From Volvox africanus (taxonomy: Eukaryota > Chlorophyta > Chlorophyceae > Chlamydomonadales > Volvocaceae): 64,000 bases of DNA. The DNA lies in contig BSDZ01000080.1 in the NCBI GenBank assembly GCA_030268105.1, forward strand, positions 186,001 through 250,000. Direction: 5' to 3'. Under the pieces are notes generated by a model. That model saw only the letters and a program-made list of their open reading frames with translations. It searched no databases and was not told the DNA's origin. The translations under genes were made by a program, and so were the position numbers. This document shows, piece by piece, positions 25,802 through 37,628 of this stretch (position 1 is its first letter; every line of letters begins with the position of its first letter).

Positions 25802-28384
25802 TGTCACATCAGTCCCTTCCCCAAGTCGGTGGTGCGGCAACACCAGGCGGGCGGTCACCCCGTGACGGTGTGTTGCGCCCCTCCCCCTTTTCTCGCCCTT
25901 CCCCCTCCCCCTCTCCTGATGCGCTCACTCTAGGGATGCCGGATAGGTCTCCGCCAGGCGGGGGCGAAGCAGTGCTGTCGCCGCTTCTGCCGCTGCGGCC
26001 GGTGACGATGGCGCAGCAGCACCAGCACCTCCGAACAGCGGCTGGCTATGCTCCGAAACCAGCTCCGCAAGGGGTCCCAGAGACCACACCAGCTCACTGA
26101 GATGGCACCATCGCAGCGCCCCTGTCCCGCTACCTCTGACAACACCACCAGCGCCACCAGCATGTACGACACCAGCCGGTGGGTGAGGCAGCAACGGTGA
26201 GGATATAAGACTGTTACCGATGTCAGCAACCTTCCGTACTGCAATCAGGGGCTCGTGTGCGAATGCGGCTCGTACGACTGACATCGCGCTTCCTTCGTCG
26301 AGGTCTTTTTCGCCCCCGTCCGCGTGGACGTCGCTCCTCTCCCCATTGGGATACTCGTGTTCGGGATTGGAAGGCTGGCTGACGGCGGCAGCGACCCCGA
26401 TGGACGCCGCCTCCGCCGCCACCACCCCCGACAGGTAGCTGTAGCAGCCCGCCAGGGTCATGAAGCTAGGAGGCTGATGCCCGGACACCGGCGCCGCAGC
26501 AGCAGCGGCATTCGCACTCGCACTCGCACACGTACTCGCGCCGCGTCGGCTCCAAAGCCGCAGCTGCGTCAGCACGCAGCGCAAGGAAGGCGCAGTGGGC
26601 AATCCTAGTGCTGCGGTGAACCGTGGGTCGGTCAGATCAACACCCACATAACGGGCGGTGGGACCCAGCAGAGTGCAAAGTGGCCGGCAGGAGGCCGGCA
26701 GGACCTCACCGCCAGAGGGCGCGGCGCAACCGCCCCAACTGTCTGGCAACCACGCGCGATCCCGGAGTAGCTCCAGGAAGGGTGCGGGCCGCCGCCGCCG
26801 CAACTGCTGCTGCTGCTGCTGCCGTATCTGTGTGTCAGTTGGCGCAACCGTTGATGAAACAACCCAAGCGTGTGTGTCGTACTCCGCAGACCAGACCGCG
26901 TCGAGAAGGCACGCGACTGCGTGGAGCCCCGGCAGATTCGCCGCCGCCACCGCCGTCGCATTCACTTTCGCCTTCACCACACTCGGATTAGTTGTGTCGG
27001 AACAGGAATGATCGGTGTACCGTGGGTCACCTCCAGAGGTCGGCAGCACTGGCGGCGGGAACGATGGGGCCACCTCCAGGTAGGTCAAAAGCGCCTCTAG
27101 GTCTTTGCTTACTTTGCCGCCACTGACCCGAGGGTCGGCATCGCGGTAACCGCCCTCAGCCAGCCGTACAAATGTAAAGCCGCAGTCCAGCACGCTCGGG
27201 CCGCAAAACTCCGCCCACCGCGCTGCGCTGCCAAAAGAAAGGTACGCCGCCGCCCAAAGCGCACACGGCACGTCCCGACGCGCCGCCGCCAAAGCCGCCA
27301 TTGCAGCGGCCGCCGTCGAGCTGGGGTGCCGTGCGATGAAGAAGTCGCGGAAGCTGAGACCCAGGCTGATTCCCTCACAGCTCGGAACCGCCGCCCACAC
27401 CGATCCCGGCGACCAGTCATCGTCAAGATCGGGCGAGCTGCCGCCGCCGCCGCCGCCAGTACTAAACGGCCCTGCGACATTGACTTCGCTCGCGCCATCC
27501 CCCTGACCCGCATCCCTCTCGCGCTGGCGAGTTGGCTCCTCCCCTCCCCGTGTTGCGACTCCATGCGCCGACTGCTGATCTTCGGGTAGCCCCGGCGGAG
27601 GCACCAGAACCCACACCAAAGCATCGGCCCACTGGCGAGCGACCCGCGGGTCTCGCGCCGCCAGGTGCTGGTGGTGCATGAGGTAGGCTGCGTACCCCAC
27701 CAACATCCGCGGTCGCTGACCATCCGGCGTCATCCCACATTGCTGGTGGCCGTCCCGGCCGTATCCATCGGGGTCATGATTGCCCTCCGGGGCTCCACTG
27801 ACCCACGGATCGTCACCGCGACGGCGGGCGCGATGGTCCACTGGGTGGGGGTGCATGCGTCGCAGCGCGGGCAGCACGTGGCGGGCAATGACATCCGCGG
27901 ATTGCAGCGGCGTAAGGCCAAGGCGGCTCAGGCAGCGGAGCGCCAGGTCACGAAGCCAACCCGCCGCTGATTCGCCGTCCCGGCCATGGGAGTCACCGTG
28001 GACGGACCCGTCGGGGCATGCGGGTGTGGAAGTGGCGGTGGAAACGGGGTGTCCGGGGGGCGGAGCCGCAGCCGCGGTGAGGCCTGTGTATGTGGGACGG
28101 GGGATTTTGTAGGTTGTAGCTCCTGATTTACTTTGTACGGCGGATCATGCGTGGCTTAGAAGCTTCCTTTGATGCGCTGTGGTGGTGAGGGTCAACTCCA
28201 GGGAAGGACAGGGACTCACCCGCCAGATCCACCAGCGGTAGCTGGTGCTCAAAGCCGTACAAATACCCGCCCTCTCCAAGGACGCCGCCGCCACCGGCAG
28301 TAGCTGCGGCGCCGTTTGCGGGGACGGAGGCGGTGGCGCCGGTCCCCATGCTGACCCCCGCGTCGGTATCTTCGGACACGGGAG

Positions 28385-28415
<31 letters not shown>

Positions 28416-31400
28416 CATTAGCGCCTCCGCCGCCGTCGCCGCGCGTCCACCTGCCAACGGCACGAGTGGCAGAGCGCGAAGCGACGTCAGCAGAGCGGGG
28501 ACAGTGGCAGCGGCGCCGCTAAAACCGCCGCCGCCGATGGCTGGTTTCCGAGCCTGGATCCGGGGAGGAGGAGGAGCCGCGACTGCTCCGTGCGCCTGCT
28601 GCACCTGCAGCGGAGGCCCGTTGGGGATGACCGAAAAGAGCGCCTCGACTCGCCTGACTCAAAAGCTCAGTTCAGCTCACCAGCTATAAACCTTCGTCAA
28701 TCGGTTTCCGCTTTCTCCGTTGTTACACAGTTATATTACACAAGTTCAGACCCAACCGTCAACAGCTTAATCGCCAATCCGTACCTCCACCTCCTCAAAC
28801 ATCCTCTCCAGTGACGCCAACACTCGCCACCGCCACAGGGCGGCGCCGCCGGCTGCCGCCTCCGCCTCGGTCAACATATGAGGAGACAGCACCGGGGGGA
28901 TGGTCGGGGAATGGAAAGGGAAACGGGAACCGGCTGCTACTGCCTTTCCGACTGCAGGTGTAGCATCGCTCAGGAACATGACCTGTCGTACAAAAAGGAG
29001 GCAAAGTTACGACCGCCCAGCATGGTGCAGAAGAAAAACACAACGATAGAAGGGAAAGGCAGGGGAGGGGTAAAGACGCTTAGGGACCATGACAGAGACA
29101 TACTCCTTCATCACGTGGTAGTGACGTGGCAGTGACGTGGCAGTTGAGAAAGGGGCAAAGAAACGAAAAACAAATCCGGATTTCGCGGAGCTCACCTGCA
29201 AAGTGGCCACTGCATGGTGGGCGTCGAATACCTGAAGTCCAAGTGCGGTCAAAATTCCACTCGCCGGAAGGGATTCCACCACCACCGCCGCGAACCGTGG
29301 GTCAGTGGACGCTATCTTCAGCGCCGCGCCGTCATCGCCCTTCTCTGAGGTTCCCGCGCCTTCACCCGAGAGGACTGTCCCCTCAGCGGTTGGCAATCGG
29401 GACAGCTCCATGCACGGTTCCAGCCCCGCCGCCAGGCCATCGGTGACGGCGTAGCGGAGGCCCGTAGCGGCCTCCAATGCCCTACTCGGCAGTAGCAGCC
29501 GCAGTTCCTGTTGGATCGCCGGGGAGTTGCCGGGTGGAGTGTTGGTTTCGGAGGCGTGGGATACCTCAACATAAAGCCCACAACCCCCTTCCCCTCCGTC
29601 GCTCACCTCCCCGGCCCCGGCCACCACTTGCGATGGCCGCATCATCTCGCCCTCGCTGCCGTCGGCGTTGTACGACAAGATGCACGGCGCAGCCCGCAGC
29701 GCCGCCGCCACGGCGCCCACCACGGGTCTTAGGAAGGGCATCGTGACGGAGCCCCCTCCCCCTCCGCCGCCCCCTCCCCCGGAGGCGATGGCGCCAGATC
29801 CGGGTTGGAGCGGCAGCTGGAAGCCTGCGCCGGCCGTTGATTGAAGATGGTTGTAATTATGGTTGTACGGCACGTACCTCAGCCAGGCACCCCGGCGCAT
29901 ATGGGGCAGGATGTTGGTCGCGTTGCGCACAGCCGCCAGGAAGGCGGCGGGAACCTGGGACGGGGGGAATGAGGGGGGAAATGAGATTTCCGGCAGGGTA
30001 TGGGAGGTCGGTATTTCGTTGGGATGAGTCAGACTGACTCGCGAACTCTGCGGTTATGGCAGAAGACGTGATCCTTCGTTTCTGTCGTTTTTGGTTGTAC
30101 GACAAAAATGTGTGGGGTTTTACATTCGGCCATACGTGTGTGGTAGTTAACTCAAGCTAACAATGAGTAAAGCAATGTGATTAGATGACAAATGAAATAA
30201 AAATATTTCATCACCTTAAAAGCATCCTTACCGTCCCAAATCGCCTTAGACGTTCCCTCTCGACACAAAAAGCCATCGCTGTTACAAAATTTCCCTCCCT
30301 CCCTGGATTCTCCTAGCCCCTTCCCTAAACCCTAAAACCCTTGTCGTACCACGACAACGGCCACGACAACAGCTACTTCCCCTTCCCTCACATATACACA
30401 CCTGGTCTCGGAGCATCTGGTTCCACGCCTCTTCGCTGCTGATGTCCTCCCGGCTGGACGGCACAAGCCAGTCAGCCTGTGTGTATTGGCGAGAGTGAAG
30501 TGCCCCGGGTGGGCAGCGGGGGAAGGAGGGGGGGGAAGAGGAAAGGGACCTGGGCGCAGGAGACCACGTACACACACGTCCTGGTGGGTGGGCGATATGT
30601 TCTTCCCCTCTCCTCTTCCTAATCAGGCAACCCTACAATTACCTAGACAGCTTCCCAAGGTCATTCGTGTCGGCCCATTCGCGTCCGTACATACACACAC
30701 TGACACGCACCTGCAGGTCGAAGGGCAGTCCGGATGGCCGCAACGGTAATGTGGCGTACACGTAGCAGCCAATGACCCACGGGTCGTCGTATCCGTTGGC
30801 GCCGGCGGCAGTGTCGCCACTGCTGGTGGCCGTCCCCAGCTGCCCCCCTCCCCCGTCAACTTCCAAATCACCAATCCGAACCCCTTCTCCCCCAACCCTT
30901 GGCCTTCTGCTGTAGCGGCGCCGGTGGGCTGGCAGTGGCAGTGCGACTTTGACCGTGGTGGCTGGCGGTCGTGCTGCCGCCGACCCACGGGTCACTAGCG
31001 GTGGCGCCAGTGTGGCCGCGCCGACTATCCACGTGTGGACGGTCTCTCTGAGCACCCCGCCTGTTCCCAGAGCCTCCACGCACCAAGTGACCTGCGGTTA
31101 AAAAGGTAACCGCCAACCGTTACCAGAAAATGCATTTTTTCAAAACACACCGTGTCTGATTTTGTTGATGATTGTCGTGCGTTGTCGAATGCTACATATT
31201 GAACCCCCCGGTGCGCTCCCACTTCATGTCTTGATTCTCCTGCCTTCCTCCTTCAGCCCCTCCCCCCCAACTCCCCAGCTTCGTACCTCCAACACCGCAC
31301 CGCCCTCTCGATCCACCCGCCGCAGTGTATGCCGTACGCCCGTCAGCTCGTCCACAACCACAAGCTGTCGCACACGCCGTAAGAAAAGCAGCACTCCTGG

Positions 31401-33528
31401 TTGCACGTGCGCCATCAGGCCCCCCGCCAGAGAAACCCAACTGCCACCGTTGAAATCCCCGCTCCCACCCGCACCCCCACCCCCACCAGCTGCTGCCGTA
31501 ACTGCTAATGCTGTTGCTGATACTGCCGTCACGTTCTGAGGCTTCGTACGTGATCCCGTTAACGGTTTCGGCCCCTTTGATGTTGGAGCCCCTGCCGTAC
31601 TCAAACACTCCCCCTGATGTTGGATTTGGTGTTGGTTGAGTTCTGTTGGTTCAAGGGAAGTCGGCGCTGAGGCGGACACGGCGGCGGGGAGCAGCAGGCG
31701 CGGAGCCGCCGGCAGCATTATGACGGTGCCCCAGCCGGTGGGAGGAGGACTCGGTACGGGAATTGTTTCGGAGCCTGCTGCTGCTGTTGACGTAGAAGTG
31801 GTTGGGTCTCTAGAGGAGTCCAAGGGTCGCGGGAGGACGTAGCCCAGGCCAGTGGGGTCCTGGGGGATGTGGTTGGGCGGTTTGTACGGACAATTATAAA
31901 GGGTACATCGCTATCACTGAAGTGTCGCCGGTCGTTAAATATCAGACCCCCTCCCCCTCCCCCTCCCCCTCCCCCTCCCCCTCCCCCTCCCCCTCCCCCT
32001 CCCCCTCCCCCTCCCCCTCCCCCTCCCCCTCCCCCTCCCCCTCCCCCTCCCCCTCCCCCTCCCCCTCCCCCTCCCCCTCCCCCTCCCCCTCCCCCTCCCC
32101 CTCCCCCTCCCCCCCACCTGCGCGTCAAATCCGAATGCGAAACCGTTCGAGAATATGGCTGGTTCGTCGCTCAGCGCGAAGACGCTCTTGAAGCCGATTC
32201 CCTTCTCCCCCGTTTGATCTCCCTCCTCCGGGAACCCCCCCTGGACTCCGCTGCCGCAGCCGCCAGCACCTCCCGCAGCCGCCTCAACATCCGGGCGCTG
32301 GTGCTGCTGTTTAGCAGCGGCTTTAGAGCTGGCGCCCACATCGCATAAGGCCCGGACGTCGGCCTCCGTGAAGCCCATCTGATGACACAGGGTTACACGA
32401 CACCAATCCCGCCATGCGGGCAGGCGCAGAAGGGGGGCGGCGGAGGGGCGGGGAGGCAGGAGGGAACCAACGGACGTGTTGGTGGCTGGGAGCTGCTCCT
32501 CCGTACTAGGAGGGATGGGGAAAATGGAGGCTACAGGGACGTTGATTGACTGGCAAAATCAACTGGAATGAACGAAATCGGGCAAGAAGCTAAGGGTGTG
32601 TGTGTGTGTGTTTTCCTTAAGGACGCTGTGCGGGGTACACGTCCACTCACCTCATTGGTGGCTATCGCCAGTCCCCGGTGGCCCACCCGCAAAGCCATGC
32701 GGGGCTCATCGCCACTAGCCGCCAGCTCGGGGGGATAGCTGCGGGGAAATACACACACACACACAGGCCATGGTTGGGCCAAGTTGGCCATGCACTCGGA
32801 GGCTCAGTTTGCGCAAATGCACGGGACGCAGTCACCGGCCACTTGCCGGGTTGTCCTTCAGAGCGACCTGAGAGCAGCTGAGGGACACACAGCCGGCAAG
32901 TCGAACCCCCCTAGGTCGACCTGGAATCCCAAACCCTCACTTCCCACCACCACCCCGTACACTGATTTCGCCTTATCGGCCCCCCCGTTAAACCCCCTTC
33001 CAGCAGACTGCGCTCCATACCGGCAGTCGTCGGCGTTCTGCAGCAGCTCCAGGAGCAAGTGCATACGGCTGGAGTACAAGTCCGCCGCCAGCCGCTGTAG
33101 CGCCCGCTGTAGCCGCCGGGCTTGCGCCGCTAGCACCGCCACCACCTGGGGTGAGGCCGCAACCCCCATCCCAAATTCCTGTTGGCGGAGGTGGAGGATG
33201 GAGGGGGAGGGAAGGGGAGGGAAGGGGTGGGAGGGATTGGGAGGGCGGGGGAGGGCGGGGGGTAGGTAGACAATATAAAAATGCAATATTAAGTTATAAT
33301 TGGATCATATCTTACGTCAAGACCTAGATGAACACGTGTACATTCAACTTTGGAGCACTCCCTCTACTTGCGCAGAGATCTCCCGCACACAGGGGTGGCC
33401 GCCAGTCCTCACCTGCTGACGGATATCCTCAATGATCCGTCGGCCCTCCTCCGGGCTCACACGCCCACGCAAACGCCAAGGAGGGAGTAGCAGGGTGCCC
33501 GACGGCTGCTGCTGCTGCTGCTGCTGCA

Positions 33529-33559
<31 letters not shown>

Positions 33560-36500
33560 GAGTAGTGGCGGTCGAGGTGCGGGCATTGTGCGTTTCGTCA
33601 ACGACTTGAAGCCGGGGTCACCGACTTCGGGTCTTAGAGCGCCGCTCCTCTGACTTCCGTCGGCGTCGCCGCCTCCGCCGCCTCCGCCGCCACCACTCCG
33701 CTGAGTGTGTCGGCGGGGCCTTGGGACCACCAGGACGATGTCGTCACTTCCTGCATCATCGTCACGATCAACCGGCGCAACAGCCTCATCACCCGTAGCA
33801 ATGGCAGTAGCAGCATAAGGAACACAGCTGCCGTCAGCGGCGCTGGCGTCACCACCGCCTGCATTCCGTTCTGTCGGCACCGCAGCTCCTCCGGGACGTC
33901 CCTCAGTCGTATCTCTGGATCCGGGTCGTACATCGTCGCGCGCGGGGCTTCCGTTGTCGGATTCACCGGGCAGTGCCGCTGACGTCGAGCCCCTCCCCTC
34001 GGGTGGGGGTAGCGGTGGGGGTGGGGAAGAGAGGCCGTCGCCACCCGTGGCGCCAGCAGCAGCAGTGAAAGTGGCCCAGGCGCTGCGAAGTGCCTCCGCT
34101 GCTCGGTCGCATAAGGCCCACCAGCCCGCCCGCTGACCAAGGTAATAAAGCGCAGCCAGCGCGTGAAAGCGTAGTGCACTCGGTAGCGCAGCCGCCGCAG
34201 TGGCGGCGGTAGTGGCGACTGATATCCCATCCTTTTGTGCATCCTGTGCGAGTTGCGGTGCCTCCATCTCCACGATGCGCTTCAACCGTGCCGGCAGTAG
34301 CAGCTGTAGCAGCTGCCGGCAGTCCAGGAAGGGCGGCGGCAGCGCCAGCGCTACATCCAACAGGTACGTCGCCATCCGGGATGAAAAGGCCCCGCTTCTG
34401 GTATTGCTACTGCTAATGTCATTTGGTGGAAGGCATGAGTCAGAGTTAGGCTGCGCCACCTTCTCGGCGAAGGAGTCGGCGGCAGCCAGGGCGAAGGCGA
34501 GGGCCTGCTCAGCAGCCGCGTCCGCTACCGCCGCCAGCAACTGCAATGGCAGTGCGGCTACAGATCCAGCACCCGCGGCCAAGCCCAGTAAGGCCGCCAC
34601 CGCCGCGAAGCCATCAAGCCGGGATAAGGCCTGTATGCGTACGGCATCGAAAAATGGGAGGCCGTGTTGGCGCTGACGCGTTAGGGCCACGGGGTCACGA
34701 CATAGCACAGCACAGCACAGGATTGGACACGATAAGCGCGAGAGGAACGTCTCCCATCGGTTCTGTACGCAACGAGCCGCCGCACTCACGTAACTGACCC
34801 ATGGGTCGGTTGGTGGCCCGAACCTGCCCCAGAACGGCATCGGTAATCGGCAACGGCACCGACGCAACCACGGAAAACCTACATCCCTCCCTCCCTCCCT
34901 TCATACTCCCTTCAAACTTCCTCACTGCCGTACCTCTCCAAATTGGTTAGTGGTCACAGATGGGTCCACCAACACCAATGCTCCAGGGGCGCCTCCACCC
35001 GCCGAGGCCCCAACCGGTAATGCCAGCGCCGTCACAGGGCCCCGCAATGCCGCCGCCGCCGCCCAGACCGGGCTCGCACGCTCGACGGCACCCTCCTCGT
35101 CACCGCCGCCGCCAACAGCTGCCAGCGCAGCGGCGGCGGTAAAATAGGACAGGATCTCGGCAGTGCTTGCGCCATTGGCGGCTGCCGGCGCCGCCAGCGA
35201 GACAGCATTCATCAAGATGTCCTCGCTCCTCATGCATTGCGTCATCACGCCAGGGAACCCCAAATGGCGCACATGCGAGGATGGTTCCGGAGCGCCTTGC
35301 AACAGCGAATGTTGCTGGAGGGAGCACGACGCCACGTCCTCTCCTGCTCCATTGGTTTCGGAACCCGTCAGTAACGCCATAGCGAACAACGGCGGCTGCC
35401 CGGCCGCGTCGATCGCCACGCTACTATCACCGGCCAGCAGCTGCGCCACGGACCCATGGGTCACGAGATCTTCAAAGCGCGCCGCGCCGAACTGACGGCA
35501 CGCCAATCGCGCCACGCGGGTGAAGAAGTCGGCGGAAAGCAGTGGACTCAACGACGGCGACGGCGACGACGACGACGTGACGTCGGGGCCGCCCCCGCCG
35601 CCTCCGCCTCCGCCTCCGCCAGCGACAGCGACAGCGACAGCCGGGTCATGTCCTGCGCCCACAAGGGCCTGACGACAGAACGCCGCCAATTGTTGTTGCA
35701 GCAGCGGCGACACGCCACCCCCGCCTCCACTAGCTCCGAAACCCGAAGCTGCCGCATCTGGTACCGCCGCCTCCGTCATCATCCTGGCGCCCGGGCCGCC
35801 ACCACCGTGGCTTTCATCCTGCACCGCTTGTGATCCCGCACCCGTACCGCCAGCAGTTGCCAAATCCTCTTTTGGTGTCGTACACTCCGCAGTCGTTGAA
35901 GCAACAGCAGCAAATGCTGTGTCCCCTCCTCCTGGAGCGGCGCCTCCCTCAGTGCTGGCGGCGCCGACGCAACCAAGCGCCAAAGCCAAGCCACACGCCT
36001 TCTCCAACAACTCTACAGGACGCGTCCCGACGTTCGACAGGGGCAGAAATGTGTAAAATGGAGCGGAGTTAATGCGTATGGGAGGACTCACAGTGATATG
36101 TCGAAAGTTTGTACGATTGTACAAACTGTACGGCATATGTATCGCCAGGTTTCGGATCTACAGCTCTCACCCGCCATTGCAGCACCGCCCTCCGCCAGCA
36201 GCGCCAGCAGTCCTTCAGAACCAGACACCTCACCGCACCCGCTGACGGTGGGCGTCATGTCTCCCACTGATAGGCGGGCAAAGCCTCCGCCTCCGCCACC
36301 CTCCCTTGACCTCGGCCCCGGCCAGCTCTCCGCGGACGATAACGCGTCGATTCCCAGTGCCGTACACGTCGCCCGCTCCAACTCCAAAAGAAACGCAAGT
36401 ACGGAGCGCGGAGCAGGCGGCGATGGCGGCGGCGGCACCGCCGCCCCACCTGACGCCGTCAAGGGAGGTGATCTTGCTGGCCCCCCTGCCTCAGCGGCCA

Positions 36501-36735
36501 GGGCTGCAGAGCCCGCCACTAAAGCGGCGGGCTGCGAGTGCTGTTGTTGTTTGAGATGCTGGGGCGGTGACGCCGCCGCTACCGCCGCTGCCGCCGCGAG
36601 CTCGGCCTCCATTGCCGCTACCAGCACCGCCAGCTGCTTCTGTACCTCCTCCCCCAGGCGCTGTCGACTGACTCGGGGTGGGTCGAGCGACGAGGAGGGC
36701 GACAGCGCGCCCGAGGCCTGCAGGGTGGGGAACAT
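21338..36735 (-). CDS. NOV-like: NO VEIN-like protein: sacsin/Hsp90-type ATPase module plus C-terminal DUF3883, ~3,630 aa
   Basis: Twenty exons: 36735-36171, 36012-34934, 34762-33413, 33178-33021, 32738-32651, 32378-32118, 31859-31287, 31091-30711, 30476-30402, 29954-29607, 29507-29196, 28982-28785, 28643-28220, 28083-25929, 25672-24421, 24261-24029, 23912-22983, 22573-22437, 21908-21769, 21565-21338 (TGA); all phases agree. ATPase motifs: MHLLLELLQNADDCRYP (~1035-1052), MGFTEADVRALCDVG, TGEKGIGFKSVF (~1136), GLGYVLPRPLDSSRDP, and later ADWLVPSSREDISSEEAWNQ (~1490). These match the order in plant NO VEIN. The C-terminus has the DUF3883 nuclease-like fold: GRWGEQYVAALL, PYDLIVRRQDTGEIVSYVEVKATSS, SHREWLFAQQEGSRYQIYRV. 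Arabidopsis NOV is a ~2,700-residue nuclear factor for vascular patterning; the algal role is unknown. Low-complexity Ala/Gly/Ser inserts enlarge the protein. The N-terminus is least certain: ATG 36735 is in frame, but a splice acceptor sits at 36717 and an upstream exon is possible. Confidence 0.92.
25769..25803. repeat. (GT)n microsatellite in a NOV-like intron
   Basis: Nearly uninterrupted GT repeat in the intron between exons 28083-25929 and 25672-24421. Confidence 0.95.
31943..32113. repeat. (CCCCCT)n hexanucleotide array, ~170 bp, in a NOV-like intron
   Basis: About 28 perfect units. On the sense (minus) strand it reads GGGGGA repeats and begins directly at the 5' splice site after the exon ending FAFGFDAQ (32118). 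The long poly-Pro, poly-Gly and Arg-Gly frames over it are repeat artefacts. Confidence 0.97.
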
Positions 36736-37628
36736 GCGGGTATTGTGTGAGGAACACAGGGAGTATGACGTACGGATGACTGCGGATGAGTCGACACTGC
36801 TTAGAACTACTACCAAAAAATGTACGACAAATGTACAATGTATTGTTTTATAAAATGTACGGTACATGTTGACTCATGGTATAGGGAAAACCCGAAGCCT
36901 ATACCATCGTTTAAGTAACGTCATTAACGAACCTACCTCAACTGCCCGTTGCCACCAAATCCTTCGTCGCGGGCCATTTCGTCGTCCCGGGCCATACACA
37001 TCCGCGGACTCAACAACTCCCTGGAGCAGTAGCGCCACCGCCACCTCCGCACACAACTACGGAGTGGAGAGAGAAACAAAAGTGCGTGGCGTTCGTTGGA
37101 TCGGAGGTTGTGACGGTTGAGGTGGTGGTTAGGACGGCAATCCGGGGAAGGAGGAGGTTTGGGGGCACCAGTGGCGAAGCGGTCTCAGCGCGCTAGAGGC
37201 GGGTGGCGGGGATTGCAGAAGCCAATGAAGCTGATGATTAACTTCGTAAACAAAATCATGAGAATGTGGACTCATTTTTTACATGCAAGGTATCATTCAA
37301 TGTCCATACACGAGCGCTACAGACGAGGTCCCACAAATAACACGAGATGTGTTCGTACATGTCATTTTGCGAAAAAATGCGAAAATTTGTTGCACTCGTC
37401 CACGGGGACCGCAGGCCTCATCCCAGTGACAACACCACAAAGCAATAACCCGGGGTTCACCACCACTACATGACCGCTTTTCAGGTGTACGGCAATTCAT
37501 AGGCAACACCCTAAAAGAAAGTGGTAACCCCCCTGTCCCCCGCCCCCGCCAAGCAAACACACACGCACACGTAATCCTCCGATTTCGGAGGTGCCGCAAC
37601 AGCGGTTGGTAACGAGGTTATGACTCAC
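36736..37628. other. Spacer between the NOV-like and SWIM genes
   Basis: Expected to hold the 5' end of the NOV-like gene and the 3' end of the SWIM gene. A minus-strand stretch ending at 36937 (ending RIWWQRAVE, phase 0, donor gtaggt) could be an upstream NOV-like exon joined to the acceptor at 36717. The final SWIM exon could not be identified; reading on past 37629 in frame meets a stop at 37497. Confidence 0.45.

Noticed and set aside
31718..32378. Poly-Pro, poly-Gly and Arg-Gly proteins
   Set aside because: All three derive from the (CCCCCT)n intronic array read in different frames.
36098..36853. 251-aa plus-strand open frame
   Set aside because: Antisense shadow of the first NOV-like exon; composition mirrors the Ala/Ser-rich coding strand.
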